Origin: Siccirubricoccus phaeus
GTDB lineage: Bacteria > Pseudomonadota > Alphaproteobacteria > Acetobacterales > Acetobacteraceae
Assembly (NCBI RefSeq): GCF_008360935.1
Contig: NZ_SRXO01000018.1
Coordinates: 48,860 to 112,859, forward strand
DNA: 64,000 bases
Direction of reading: 5' to 3'
Positions within the stretch are counted from its first letter, which is position 1, and every line of letters begins with the position of its first letter. A program made the position numbers and the translations under genes. The notes beneath the pieces are model-generated. The model was not told the origin of the DNA and made no database searches. It saw nothing but the letters and a program-made list of their open reading frames with translations. This document shows positions 17,653-25,546 of the stretch, piece by piece.

Positions 17653-18360
17653 TCAGAACAGCGCCTTCGCCAGCCCGGCATGCAGCGCCGCCTCGGCCCG
17701 GTCCAGATCGGCGGGTGTCGAGAGGTGGAACCAGACGCCGTCATGCACCAGGCCGTAGAGCCGCCCGGCCTCGATGGCGCGGTCGTAGAGAAGGTTGAGG
17801 CTGAAGGGACCCTCCGGCGCACCGGCCAACAGGGCGGGGGCCAGGATCTGCACGCCCGCGAAGACATAGGGCGCCAGCTCCCGCTCCTTCGGCCGCCGCA
17901 GCCGGCCGAGCGGGTCCATCAGGAAATCGCCGCGGCCGATCTCGCCCTCCACCTGGGCGGCGCGGACCAGCAGCAGCAGCGCATCCATCCGCGCCGGGTC
18001 GAAGCCGGCGGCGAGTCGGGCCAAAGCAGGGGTGGGGCCGTCCAGCCAGAAGCTGTCGCCATTCACCACGAAGAAGGGTTCGGCACCCAGCAGGGGGAGG
18101 GCGCGGGCCACGCCGCCGCCGGTCTCCAGCAACGCCTCCTCCCGCTGCAAGGTGATGGCGGGGGCGCTGCGGGTGGCGACGGCGGCGGCGACCTTCTCCG
18201 CCCGCCAATGGGCGTTGACCACGGCATGGGTGACGCCCTGCGCCTCCAGCCGGTCCAGCGCCTGGTCCAGCAGGCTGCGCCCCTGAAGCGTGAGCAGCGG
18301 CTTGGCCGTGGTCTCGGTAAGCGGCCGCATCCGCTGGCCAAGGCCGGCGGCGAGCACCAT
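17653..18360 (-). CDS. murU: N-acetylmuramate-1-phosphate uridylyltransferase-like nucleotidyltransferase
   Basis: This 235-aa nucleotidyltransferase has AAGLGQRMRPLTETTAKPLL at the N-terminus (nucleotide-binding loop), LETGGGVARALPLL, and the metal-binding NGDSF. MurU makes UDP-MurNAc from MurNAc-1-phosphate in the peptidoglycan-recycling route that bypasses de novo synthesis. The tight neighbourhood with an AmgK-like kinase supports this call over a generic sugar nucleotidyltransferase. The ATG at 18360 has no Shine-Dalgarno. The in-frame context upstream (TTPTHA) looks like the usual N-terminus, and a CTG seven codons earlier preceded by CGGAG is a possible true start. Confidence 0.88.
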   Translation of the reverse strand: MVLAAGLGQRMRPLTETTAKPLLTLQGRSLLDQALDRLEAQGVTHAVVNAHWRAEKVAAAVATRSAPAITLQREEALLETGGGVARALPLLGAEPFFVVNGDSFWLDGPTPALARLAAGFDPARMDALLLLVRAAQVEGEIGRGDFLMDPLGRLRRPKERELAPYVFAGVQILAPALLAGAPEGPFSLNLLYDRAIEAGRLYGLVHDGVWFHLSTPADLDRAEAALHAGLAKALF

Positions 18361-18399
18361 GGCATGGGTCGGGGTGGTCAGGGGGGCGCGCTCCGGAAG

Positions 18400-19020
18400 T
18401 CAGGGGCGAGGGAACGGGGGAGGCCGGCCCGTCCCGCCGAGGGGGGGCGGGATGGCCGGGCCGCACCCTAGAGCAGCCGCCGCCGCACGGGAACCGGGCC
18501 AGCGCCGGCGGCGGGAGCGATATCGCCGGACGGCGACGGGGCTCGATGGTCGGGGACGGGCCGGCTCGGCGCCGCACGGCATCGACCCGGTCGGAGTCGG
18601 CTTCCCTGCCCGGCACCGGGCGCACCCAGCCCAGCTCGATTCCCGACAGGGCAGGCCGGGGACGGCCCGGACCGAGCGCTCGGGGAATCGGCATCCTGCC
18701 CAGCCCCGGGCGCCCGGCCCCACCTCGCCCGAGGTCACGGGAGGCAGGCAGGCGGGCGGCCCGGCAATGGCACCGACCGGGCCGGGGTCGGCCGGCGCCG
18801 GGCGCGCCAGCCCCTCCCTACCTGGGTTCGCTGCAGGGCAGGCTGGCAGCCGACCCGGCGCCGCACGGCATCGATCGGGCCGGGTCGGCTTCCCTGCTCA
18901 GCGCGACGCGCCTGGCCCCTCCCTCCGGTTCAAGGCGCGGCAGGCCGGCGGGCGGCCCGGCCTCGCGCGATCCGTCGGGCGGCCGTCGCCTTGCCGGGCG
19001 CCGGCAACGGCGCCGATCCG
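18400..19020. repeat. GC-rich non-coding spacer with imperfect direct repeats
   Basis: The 660 bp between the murU and amgK genes hold no supported gene. A unit starting GCCGCACGGCATCGA occurs near 18571 and again near 18860, each followed by a GTCGGCTTCCCTGC block and a GGCAGGCCGG block. A weaker third unit starts near 18763. The stretch is almost pure G and C. It separates two genes that are usually adjacent. Confidence 0.65.
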
Positions 19021-19022
19021 CC

Positions 19023-20006
19023 TCAGCCCAGCTCCGGCGGCGGGTTGCGCCGCATCTCCTCCGGCACGTGACGGTCGAGGAATTCCCGCAAGGGTGCGCA
19101 AGCGGGCTGGGAGAGGGAGCGCGCCAGCAGCCCCCAGCACAGCGGCCCGTAGCGCAGATAGCCCGGCTTGCCGTCGCGCACCGCCAGCCGCACCCAGAGC
19201 GCCGCCACCCGCAGATGCCGCTGCGCCCCATGCGCCGCCATGGCGCCGAGGAATTCCCCCCGGTCCAGCCCCGGCCGCGCCGCGAAATAGCGGGCGATCG
19301 CCGCCCGCCGCACCTCCGGCGCCACCACCCGCCGGGCATCCTCCGCCAGCGAGACCAGGTCGTAGGCCGGGTGGCCCAGCGCGGCATCCTGGAAGTCCAG
19401 GATGCCGGTGCGGCGGGGCCCCTGCCGATCAGTCAGCCGCATGAGGTTGGCGGGGAAATAATCCCGGTGGACGAAGCCCCGCGCGCCGGCGAAGGGCGCC
19501 AGCATGGCGCCGAGCGCCGCGTCCAGCTCCACCCGCACCTGCTCGGGCGCGGCGCGGCCGAAGGCGGCCGGCCACCACCAGTCGAGGAAGGTGGCGGCGG
19601 TGGCGCGGGACATCGCCGCCGAATCCCAAGAAGGCAGGCCCGGGGGCGGCGCCACGCCATGCAGCGCCGCCAGCGCCTCGGCGGCTTCCTCGTAGAGCGG
19701 CAGGGGGTTGGCGCCCTGGTCCAGCAGGGAGGCATGGTTGGCCTCGCCGAAATCCTCGATCAGCAGGAAGCCGGCCTTCTCGTCCTCGGCCAGGATGGCG
19801 GGGACGGAGAGGCCGGCCGCCAGCAGGTGCCGGGCGAGCAGGGCGAAGGGGCGGACATCCTCGGGCGGCGGGGCATCCATCAGCAGGGCGGGGCGGGGGC
19901 CGCCCAGCAGGCGGGTGTAGCGGCGCAGGCTGGCATCGGCCGGCAGCGCCTCGCGCTCCGCCGCCGCATAGCCATGGGCGGCGAGGAAAGGGTCCGGGTG
20001 CCTCAT
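19023..20006 (-). CDS. amgK: Aminoglycoside phosphotransferase-family sugar kinase (AmgK-like)
   Basis: This 327-aa APH-fold kinase has the catalytic motif GFVHRDYFPANLM (HxD...N) and the metal-binding GILDFQDAALG, plus an N-terminal lobe with LLIEDFGEANHASLL. AmgK phosphorylates the anomeric carbon of MurNAc/GlcNAc during cell-wall recycling and supplies MurU. The start at 20006 overlaps the tsaE stop codon by 4 bp. The longer open frame upstream lies inside tsaE and is not coding. The distance to murU is unusually large because of the spacer. Confidence 0.9.
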   Translation of the reverse strand: MRHPDPFLAAHGYAAAEREALPADASLRRYTRLLGGPRPALLMDAPPPEDVRPFALLARHLLAAGLSVPAILAEDEKAGFLLIEDFGEANHASLLDQGANPLPLYEEAAEALAALHGVAPPPGLPSWDSAAMSRATAATFLDWWWPAAFGRAAPEQVRVELDAALGAMLAPFAGARGFVHRDYFPANLMRLTDRQGPRRTGILDFQDAALGHPAYDLVSLAEDARRVVAPEVRRAAIARYFAARPGLDRGEFLGAMAAHGAQRHLRVAALWVRLAVRDGKPGYLRYGPLCWGLLARSLSQPACAPLREFLDRHVPEEMRRNPPPELG

Positions 20007-20491
20007 GCGCCCGGGAGCCCAACCGGCAACCCGGCCAGCAGGGCGGGCAGCCGGTCCGGCCAGCCTTCCAGCCGGGCGATGCGGGCCGCCTCCGCCGCGC
20101 CGGGCGAAAGCGTGATGCGCAGCGCCTCCGCCGGGGCCAGCTCCCCCAGCCGCTCCGGCCATTCCACCAGCACGATGCCCTCCCGCGCTTCCTCCCAGCC
20201 CAGCTCCGGCACCTCGGCAGGGCCGGCGAGGCGGTAGAGGTCGAAATGATGCGCCGGGACCCCGCCGGGCAGGTCGTAGCTCTGCACCAGGGTGAAGCTA
20301 GGGGAAGGCACTTCCAGCGCCGGGTCGCCAGCGGCGGCGCGCAGGAAGGCGCGGGCGAAGGCGCTTTTCCCGGCGCCGAGCGGGCCTGCCAGCAGCAGCG
20401 CATCGCCCGGCCGCGCCGCCGGGGCCAGGCGGGCGGCCAGGGCGGCGGTGGCGGCGAGGTCCGGCAGCGTCACCGTGATCGGGGGGGCCAT
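20003..20491 (-). CDS. tsaE: tRNA threonylcarbamoyladenosine biosynthesis ATPase TsaE
   Basis: This P-loop ATPase of about 162 aa has Walker A GPLGAGKSAFARAFL, the family block VPSPSFTLVQSYD and the HHFDLYRL and VEWPERLGEL motifs. TsaE works with TsaB and TsaD to put threonylcarbamoyl on A37 of ANN-decoding tRNAs. The start at 20491 gives MAPPITVTLPDLAAT, a normal N-terminus; ATG 20551 is possible but adds an atypical basic stretch. It is the first gene of the minus-strand block tsaE-amgK-murU-addB-addA-trxA. Confidence 0.94.
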   Translation of the reverse strand: MAPPITVTLPDLAATAALAARLAPAARPGDALLLAGPLGAGKSAFARAFLRAAAGDPALEVPSPSFTLVQSYDLPGGVPAHHFDLYRLAGPAEVPELGWEEAREGIVLVEWPERLGELAPAEALRITLSPGAAEAARIARLEGWPDRLPALLAGLPVGLPGA

Positions 20492-20661
20492 GGGGGCGGC
20501 GGGAATCCTCGGGCCGTGGCGGGGCGGGTGGCGAAACGATCGGTTGGACACGCAGCCATTTGCACAGCCCGCCGCGGCGGCCGCAAGCCCGGGCCGGCCC
20601 GCCCTTGGTCCGGAGCGCCGCAGGGGCTAGATGCAGGCCCCCGGATCAGGGATTGCGAGAG

Positions 20662-21708
20662 ATGGCGGAATTGCCCGGCCTCGGCGCCTCCGGCGTGACG
20701 GTCGAGACGGATGTGGCGATCATCGGGGCCGGCCCGGTCGGGCTGTTCGCGGTGTTCGAATGCGGGATGCTGCGCATGCGCAGCGTGGTGATCGACGCGC
20801 TGGACGCGATCGGCGGGCAATGCACCGCGCTCTATCCGGAGAAGCCGATCTACGACATCCCCGCCCACCCGGCCATCGGAGGCGGCGAGCTGATCGAGAA
20901 GCTGGAAGCCCAGGCGGCACCCTTCGCCCCGCTCTACCTGCTGGGGCGGCGGGTGGAGCGGCTGCGGCAGATGGAGGGCGGCTGGGAGCTGGGGAGCTCC
21001 GCCGGCGATGTGGTGCGGTGCAAGGCCGTCATCATCGCCGCCGGCGCCGGCGCCTTCGGGCCGAACCGGCCGCCGCTGGATGGGCTGGCGGGGTACGAGG
21101 CGAGCGGCGCGGTGCGCTACCTGGTGGCGAAGCGGGAGGAATTCCGCGGCAAGCGCGTGGTCATCGCCGGCGGCGGCGACAGCGCGGTGGATTGGGCGCT
21201 GAGCCTGAAGGAGATCGCGGCGAAGGTGACGGTGGTGCATCGCCGCCCGAAATTCCGCGCCGCCCCGGAAAGCGCCGCAAGGCTGGACGAAGCGGCGGCG
21301 CGGGGCGAGCTGGAAATGGCCATCCCCTACCAGCTCCACGGGCTGGAAGGCGACGGCGCGACGCTGACCGGCGTGGCGCTGGCGACGCTGAAGGGCGACA
21401 CCAGGGTGGTGCCGGCCGACTACCTGCTGCCCTTCTACGGACTTTCCATGGAGCTCGGCCCGATCGCCGAATGGGGGCTGGGGCTGGAGCGCAGCCATAT
21501 CGGCGTCACGCCCGCCACCTGCGAGACGAACCTGCCCGGGGTGCATGCGGTGGGCGACATCGCGACCTATCCGGGGAAGCTGAAGCTGATCCTGCAGGGC
21601 TTCGCCGAGGCGGCGATGGCGGCGCATGCCATCCACCCGCGCGTCTTCCCGGGCGAGGCGCTGCATTTCGAGTACAGCACGAGCAAGGGGGTGCCTCATT
21701 CCCCATGA
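20662..21708 (+). CDS. Ferredoxin--NADP+ reductase, thioredoxin-reductase-like
   Basis: This 348-aa flavoprotein of the YumC/TrxR-like FNR type has the FAD-binding GAGPVGLFAVFECG from residue 22, the NADP-binding GGGDSAVDWAL, and VGDIATYPGKLKLILQGF near the C-terminus. It lacks the CXXC redox pair of true thioredoxin reductases, which is why FNR is preferred. It passes electrons between NADPH and ferredoxin/flavodoxin. The start at 20662 gives MAELPGLGASGVTVETDVAI. Its stop codon lies inside the hairpin repeat at 21701, where a G-to-A change relative to the other copies creates the TGA. Confidence 0.93.
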   Translation: MAELPGLGASGVTVETDVAIIGAGPVGLFAVFECGMLRMRSVVIDALDAIGGQCTALYPEKPIYDIPAHPAIGGGELIEKLEAQAAPFAPLYLLGRRVERLRQMEGGWELGSSAGDVVRCKAVIIAAGAGAFGPNRPPLDGLAGYEASGAVRYLVAKREEFRGKRVVIAGGGDSAVDWALSLKEIAAKVTVVHRRPKFRAAPESAARLDEAAARGELEMAIPYQLHGLEGDGATLTGVALATLKGDTRVVPADYLLPFYGLSMELGPIAEWGLGLERSHIGVTPATCETNLPGVHAVGDIATYPGKLKLILQGFAEAAMAAHAIHPRVFPGEALHFEYSTSKGVPHSP

Positions 21709-21793
21709 GGTTGCTGCGCAACGCCATGGGGACCCCGGGAGTCGCTGACCGCCCACCGCCTCGCACAGCCTGACGCGGCAAAGCCGCGTCAGG
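21701..21793 (+). terminator. Stop-codon-overlapping hairpin repeat, copy E2
   Basis: CCCCATGAGGTTGC (21701-21714) pairs with GCAACGCCATGGGG (21718-21731). A GGGAGTCGC spacer, CTCGCACAG and a second perfect 11-bp stem (21769-21779 with 21783-21793) follow. This is the same layout as at 9741-9832. The second stem differs in sequence between the two copies at paired positions. The reductase stop codon TGA (21706-21708) is within the first arm. Confidence 0.75.
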
Positions 21794-21944
21794 GCACCGG
21801 GCAGCGTCCGTTGCGGCGGGAGCTATGCATTCTCCTTCCTCCGCTCTGCGGGGCGGGGGTGCACGGCGCCGCAAGCACAGGCGCTTCGGAGCCCACCACC
21901 CCCACCCTGACCCTCCCCCCCGGCGAGGGAGGGAATGCGCCGGC

Positions 21945-22814
21945 CTAGGCCGCCTCCCCCGCCACCGTCGTCCGGAACATCAGCCGGGTATATTTCGTGT
22001 GGTCGAACAGGCTCGCCGTGTGCAGCGTGGCGCGGTTGTCCCAGGCGACCAGGTCCCCCGCCTGCCACTGGTGGCGGTAGATGTAGCGCTCCTGCGTCGC
22101 ATGCTGCATCACCTCCTCGATCAGCGCGCGGCCCGCTTCCGGCGACATGCCCTCCACATGGCTGATGACGGCGGGGCAGATGAACAGCGTCCGCTTCCCC
22201 GTCACCGGATGGGTCTTCACCAGGGGATGCGGCACCGGCGGCCAGCGCAGCCGTGCCTCCTGCGTCATCGGCAGCCGGTCCGGCGTGTGGCGGTGGTTCC
22301 ACTCGCTCAGCGTGCCGAGGTCGTGCACGCCGATCTTGCCCTCCAGCTCGGCCTTCAGCCGCTCCGGCAGCTCCGCATAGGCGGCGACGGCATCGAGGAA
22401 CCAGGTCTCGCCCCCTTCCGGCGGGCAGATGGCGCCGTAGAACAGCGAGGCGAGGCTCGGCACCTCGCGGTAGCTGCTGTCGGCATGCCATTGCTCCACG
22501 CCGCGGGCGAAATTGGCGGTGATGCCCTCGCCGCGGTAATTGCCGACGCAGAAGATCTCCGCGTGCTGCGGATGCACCGCCTTCGCCGCCGCATGGTGCT
22601 CCAGCGGGCCGAGGCGGCGGCTGAACGCCACCTGCGCCGCCGGGTCATTCGCCACGCCGCGGATCAGCACCACGCCGTAGCGGTGCAGCGCCTCGCGGAA
22701 GGCGGCGAGCTCCGCCGCACCGATCTCGCCGCTGACGGTCAGGCCGGAAAGCTCGGCGCCGAAGGTGGGGCCGAGCGGGCGGGCGCGCAGCAGCGGCGCG
22801 GCGTTTGTGTCCAT
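21945..22814 (-). CDS. TauD/TfdA-family Fe(II)/2-oxoglutarate dioxygenase
   Basis: This 289-aa dioxygenase has the facial-triad start WHADSSY (His110, Asp112), the distal block HTASLFDHTKYTRLMFRT with the second His region and the 2-oxoglutarate-binding Arg, and GDLVAWDNRATLH. It would hydroxylate a small molecule (taurine, a sulfonate, a chlorophenoxyacetate or similar), releasing CO2 and succinate; the substrate cannot be read. The start at 22814 gives MDTNAAPLLRARPLG; the frame further upstream lacks family character. The gene is divergent from the TPP-riboswitch-controlled gene and has no sulfonate transporter next to it, unlike the second TauD at 38331. Confidence 0.9.
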   Translation of the reverse strand: MDTNAAPLLRARPLGPTFGAELSGLTVSGEIGAAELAAFREALHRYGVVLIRGVANDPAAQVAFSRRLGPLEHHAAAKAVHPQHAEIFCVGNYRGEGITANFARGVEQWHADSSYREVPSLASLFYGAICPPEGGETWFLDAVAAYAELPERLKAELEGKIGVHDLGTLSEWNHRHTPDRLPMTQEARLRWPPVPHPLVKTHPVTGKRTLFICPAVISHVEGMSPEAGRALIEEVMQHATQERYIYRHQWQAGDLVAWDNRATLHTASLFDHTKYTRLMFRTTVAGEAA

Positions 22815-22928
22815 GATCTGTATCCCGTGCGGTGGCGTCCGCCGGGTGCTGGCGTTGCCGCCAGTATGGGCGGTGCGGCGGCGGCCGGCAAACTTGCGCG
22901 CCGCGCCGGGGCGGCTCATCCTCGCAAC

Positions 22929-23020
22929 GGACACCTGGGGAGCTCCGTGCGGAGCTGAGAGGCGGCGAGGCCGCGACCCGTGGAACCTGATCCGGTTAGG
23001 ACCGGCGAAGGGATGGTGAC
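22929..23020 (+). promoter_or_regulatory. TPP riboswitch (THI element)
   Basis: The conserved TPP-aptamer blocks appear in order: CTGGGGAGCTCC, the P3 hairpin AGCTCCGTGCGGAGCT, CTGAGAG, a second stem GGCGGCGAGGCCGC, then ACCCGTGGAACCTGATC, CCGGTTAGGACCGG and CGAAGGGATGG. This matches the THI-box pattern (CTGAGA...ACCC...GAACCTGATC..G.TA...C.GCG.AGGGA). It ends about 57 bp before the GTG start of the solute-binding protein gene on the same strand, so that gene should be repressed when thiamine pyrophosphate is plentiful. Confidence 0.93.
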
Positions 23021-23048
23021 CGTGGTGCCGGAGCGCCGGCGCAACGGC

Positions 23049-23070
23049 CCCCTTCGCCCGAAGGGGAGGA
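23049..23070 (+). promoter_or_regulatory. Hairpin overlapping the ribosome-binding site
   Basis: CCCCTTCG pairs with CGAAGGGG (23059-23066), and the second arm runs into the Shine-Dalgarno GGGGAGGA (23063-23070) seven bases before the GTG start. A stem that hides part of the ribosome-binding site fits the translational expression platform of the upstream TPP riboswitch. The alternative pairing with the aptamer 3' side is not worked out. Confidence 0.55.
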
Positions 23071-23076
23071 TGAGAG

Positions 23077-24651
23077 GTGCTTCACCGCCGCACGCTGCTG
23101 GCCGTCGCCAGCCTGCTGCCGCTGCCCGGCATTGCGCAATCCGTCCGCGCCCGCACCCTGCGCTTCATGCCGCAGGCGGCGCCGGCGGTGCTGGACCCCA
23201 TCCTGAACCCCACCACCATCGCCACCACCCATGGCTTCTGCGTGTTCGACACGCTCTATGGCTGCGACGCGCAGCTTCGCCCGCGGCCGCAGATGGCCGC
23301 GGGGCACGAGGTTTCCGCCGATGGCCTCGCCTGGACCATAAGGCTGCGCGAGGGGCTGCGCTTCCACGACGGCGCGGCGGTGACGGCGCAGGACTGCATC
23401 GCCTCGCTGCAACGCTGGGCAGTGCGGGACGGCTTCGGCCAGGTATTGGCGCGCGCCGTGGCGGAGTGGCAGGCGCCGGAGGACCGGGTGGTCGTCATCC
23501 GCCTGCACCGCCCCTTCCCGGCGCTGCTGGACGCGCTGGCCAAGCCCGCCGCCAGCCCGGCCTTCATCATGCCGGCCCGCATCGCCACCACGCCGCCGGA
23601 CCGCCCGATCGGCGTGGAGGGCATGGTGGGCAGCGGCCCCTGGCGCTTCCTGCCTGGCGAATTCGTCCAGGGCAGCCGCGCCGCCTATGCCCGTAATCCG
23701 GATTACGTCCCGCGCGACGAACCCGCCGAGGCCGCCGCCGGCGGCAAGCGCGTGCATTTCGAGCGGCTGGAGCTGGTGTGGATTCCGGATGGCGGCACGG
23801 CCGCCGCCGCGCTGCAGACCGGCGAGATCGACTGGATCGAATACCCGCTGCCGGATCTGGTGCCGGTGCTGGCGCGCGACCGCAACCTCCGCACCCAGGT
23901 CTATGACCCGAACGGCTTCCTCGGCTTCCTCCGCTTCAACCATTTGCATCCGCCCTTCAACGATGTCGCTGTGCGCCGCGCCATTCGCGACGTGCTGGTG
24001 CAGGCGGATTACATGAGCGCGGTCGCTCTGCCGGATGACTGGCGCGAATGCCACGCCGTCTTCCCCTGCGGGTTGCCAGGGGTGAAGGAGTTCCCGCCGG
24101 CGCCGCGCGGCGAGGCGGCGATGGAGCGCGCCCGCGCGGCGCTGCGTGATGCCGGCTATCGCGGCGAGCGCATCGTGCTGGTGAACCCGACGGATTTCCC
24201 CGCGGTGACGATGCAGGGCCGCGTCACCGCGGACCTGATGCGCCGGCTCGGGGCGAATATCGAGCTGGTGGAGAGCGACTGGGCGACGACCATCGCCCGC
24301 CGCGCCAACAAGGCGCCGCCCGCGCAGGGCGGGTGGAACCTGCACAACACGAATTTCCCGGCGGCGGCCATCGCCAACCCCGCGGTCAGCCCCATCATCC
24401 GCGGCCATGGCGAGGCCGCCTGGTTCGGCTGGCCCACGGATGCGGCGAGCGAGGCGGCGGTGCAGCGCTGGATCGCGGCGCCGGATCCGGCGGCGCAGGC
24501 GGCGGCGATGGCGGCGTTGCAGGAGGCCGCATGGCAAAGCGTGCCCTTCGCGCCCACCGGCCTGTTCCGCCTGCGCACGGCCTTCCGCGCGGATCTGACG
24601 GGCGTGCTGCAAGGCCCGAACCCGTTCCTGTGGAATCTCCGGCGGGGTTGA
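23077..24651 (+). CDS. Peptide-type ABC transporter solute-binding protein (SBP_bac_5) under TPP control
   Basis: This 524-aa periplasmic solute-binding protein of the oligopeptide/nickel family has an N-terminal signal (HRRTLLAVASLLPLPGIAQS), the LDPILNPTTIATTHGFCVFDTLYG opening block and GSGPWRFLPGEFVQGSR. The start is GTG at 23077, fixed by GGGGAGGA upstream and by the signal peptide. No permease or ATPase is adjacent, so it must share a transporter encoded elsewhere or act alone. The TPP riboswitch implies a ligand linked to thiamine supply, such as thiamine, a pyrimidine or thiazole precursor, or a degradation product. This is unlike the thiamine-uptake proteins I know (ThiB, ThiY, CytX, YkoE). 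Confidence 0.88.
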   Translation: MLHRRTLLAVASLLPLPGIAQSVRARTLRFMPQAAPAVLDPILNPTTIATTHGFCVFDTLYGCDAQLRPRPQMAAGHEVSADGLAWTIRLREGLRFHDGAAVTAQDCIASLQRWAVRDGFGQVLARAVAEWQAPEDRVVVIRLHRPFPALLDALAKPAASPAFIMPARIATTPPDRPIGVEGMVGSGPWRFLPGEFVQGSRAAYARNPDYVPRDEPAEAAAGGKRVHFERLELVWIPDGGTAAAALQTGEIDWIEYPLPDLVPVLARDRNLRTQVYDPNGFLGFLRFNHLHPPFNDVAVRRAIRDVLVQADYMSAVALPDDWRECHAVFPCGLPGVKEFPPAPRGEAAMERARAALRDAGYRGERIVLVNPTDFPAVTMQGRVTADLMRRLGANIELVESDWATTIARRANKAPPAQGGWNLHNTNFPAAAIANPAVSPIIRGHGEAAWFGWPTDAASEAAVQRWIAAPDPAAQAAAMAALQEAAWQSVPFAPTGLFRLRTAFRADLTGVLQGPNPFLWNLRRG

Positions 24652-24772
24652 GCAGGCGCGCACGCATCGGCACGCCGCCACAGGGCTGTAGCGCCGCACA
24701 CCCTCTGCCGCGGCCAGGCACCGCAACGCCTGGCATCCGCACCGCTCCTGGCCGTCAGTCCGGGCGCCCTGC

Positions 24773-25010
24773 GCGCTCGACTGCGTCGAGCGCTTCCCTC
24801 GCGCCAGCCACGGTGCTGCAAGCGAGTCACGGCTGCGGCTTCGCCGCACCGCGCTTCGTGCGAATAGCACGCCTTCGGCGTGACGCGCGGCTCCGGCCTT
24901 GATTCGCTTGCAGCACCGTGGCCTCGGGCAATGGTTGCCTTCGCCCGACACCCCGCGAAGCAAGCTTCGCGGGGAGCCCGCCGCCGTCGAAGGCACTGTC
25001 AGCGCCTTCG
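24773..25010 (-). repeat. Structured intergenic repeat, copy 2 (inverted relative to copy 1)
   Basis: Read on the minus strand it repeats the order of 6177-6417. HP1 (25010-24988) directly abuts the cupin stop codon. HP2 is 24974-24951 (perfect 11-bp arms), followed by the GGGCGAAGGC spacer and a long inverted pair, 24896-24922 with 24807-24833 (25 of 27 positions pair). HP3 is 24793-24773 (9-bp arms). The long arms differ from those of copy 1 yet still pair. It fills most of the gap 24652-25011 between two convergent genes; no gene is seen there. Confidence 0.85.
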
Positions 25011-25011
25011 C

Positions 25012-25455
25012 TTACGCGAGCGGGAGGAGGTCCGGCGGCGCCATCTCGAATCCGGTGAATTCGAAGGCCGGGCTGACGGTGCAGCCCACCAGCACCCAGC
25101 CGCCAAGCGGCCGTGCTGCCTGCCAGACGCCGGCCGGCACCAGCGCGAAGGGCGCCTGGCCCGCGCCGAGGTCAGGGCCCAGCAGCCGCCGCTCCACCGC
25201 GACGCCATCCGCGGAAAGCGCCAATTCCAGCGCCGCGCCGCCATACCAGTGCCAGGCCTCCGCGGCATCCACGCGGTGCCAGTGGCTGCGCTCGCCCGCC
25301 GCCAACAGGTAGTAGATCGCCGTCCCCGCCCCGCGCCCGCCGCCCGGCGGCGTCTCCCGCCAGATCTCGCGGTAATGCCCGCCCTCCGGATGCCGCTGCA
25401 GGCCAAGCGCCGCGATCACCGCCTCCGCCGGCAGCGAAGGGTCGCGGAGGTTCAC
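25012..25455 (-). CDS. Cupin-fold protein, DUF985 type
   Basis: This 147-aa single-cupin protein of the YML079W/DUF985 family has GLQRHPEGGHYREIW at the N-terminus, AIYYLLAAGERSHWHRVDAAEAWHWY in the barrel, and the late GWVLVGCTVSPAFEFTGFEM segment. The catalytic role of the family is unsettled; a sugar-epimerase-like fold is known. The start is GTG at 25455, preceded by GGCAGGG. The TAA stop codon touches the first hairpin of the downstream structured repeat. Confidence 0.88.
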   Translation of the reverse strand: MNLRDPSLPAEAVIAALGLQRHPEGGHYREIWRETPPGGGRGAGTAIYYLLAAGERSHWHRVDAAEAWHWYGGAALELALSADGVAVERRLLGPDLGAGQAPFALVPAGVWQAARPLGGWVLVGCTVSPAFEFTGFEMAPPDLLPLA

Positions 25456-25546
25456 CGCGCCCTGCCGCGGCCGGTGCCGACCGGATCAGCAGCCGGATGG
25501 CCGCCACCACAGGCGGCATCCAGGAGCCGAGCGCGGACGACCGCGA

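Noticed and set aside
18571..18970. Tandem repeats between murU and amgK as a CRISPR or satellite array
   Set aside because: Units are imperfect, of unequal spacing and lack distinct spacers; described as a GC-rich repeat spacer only.
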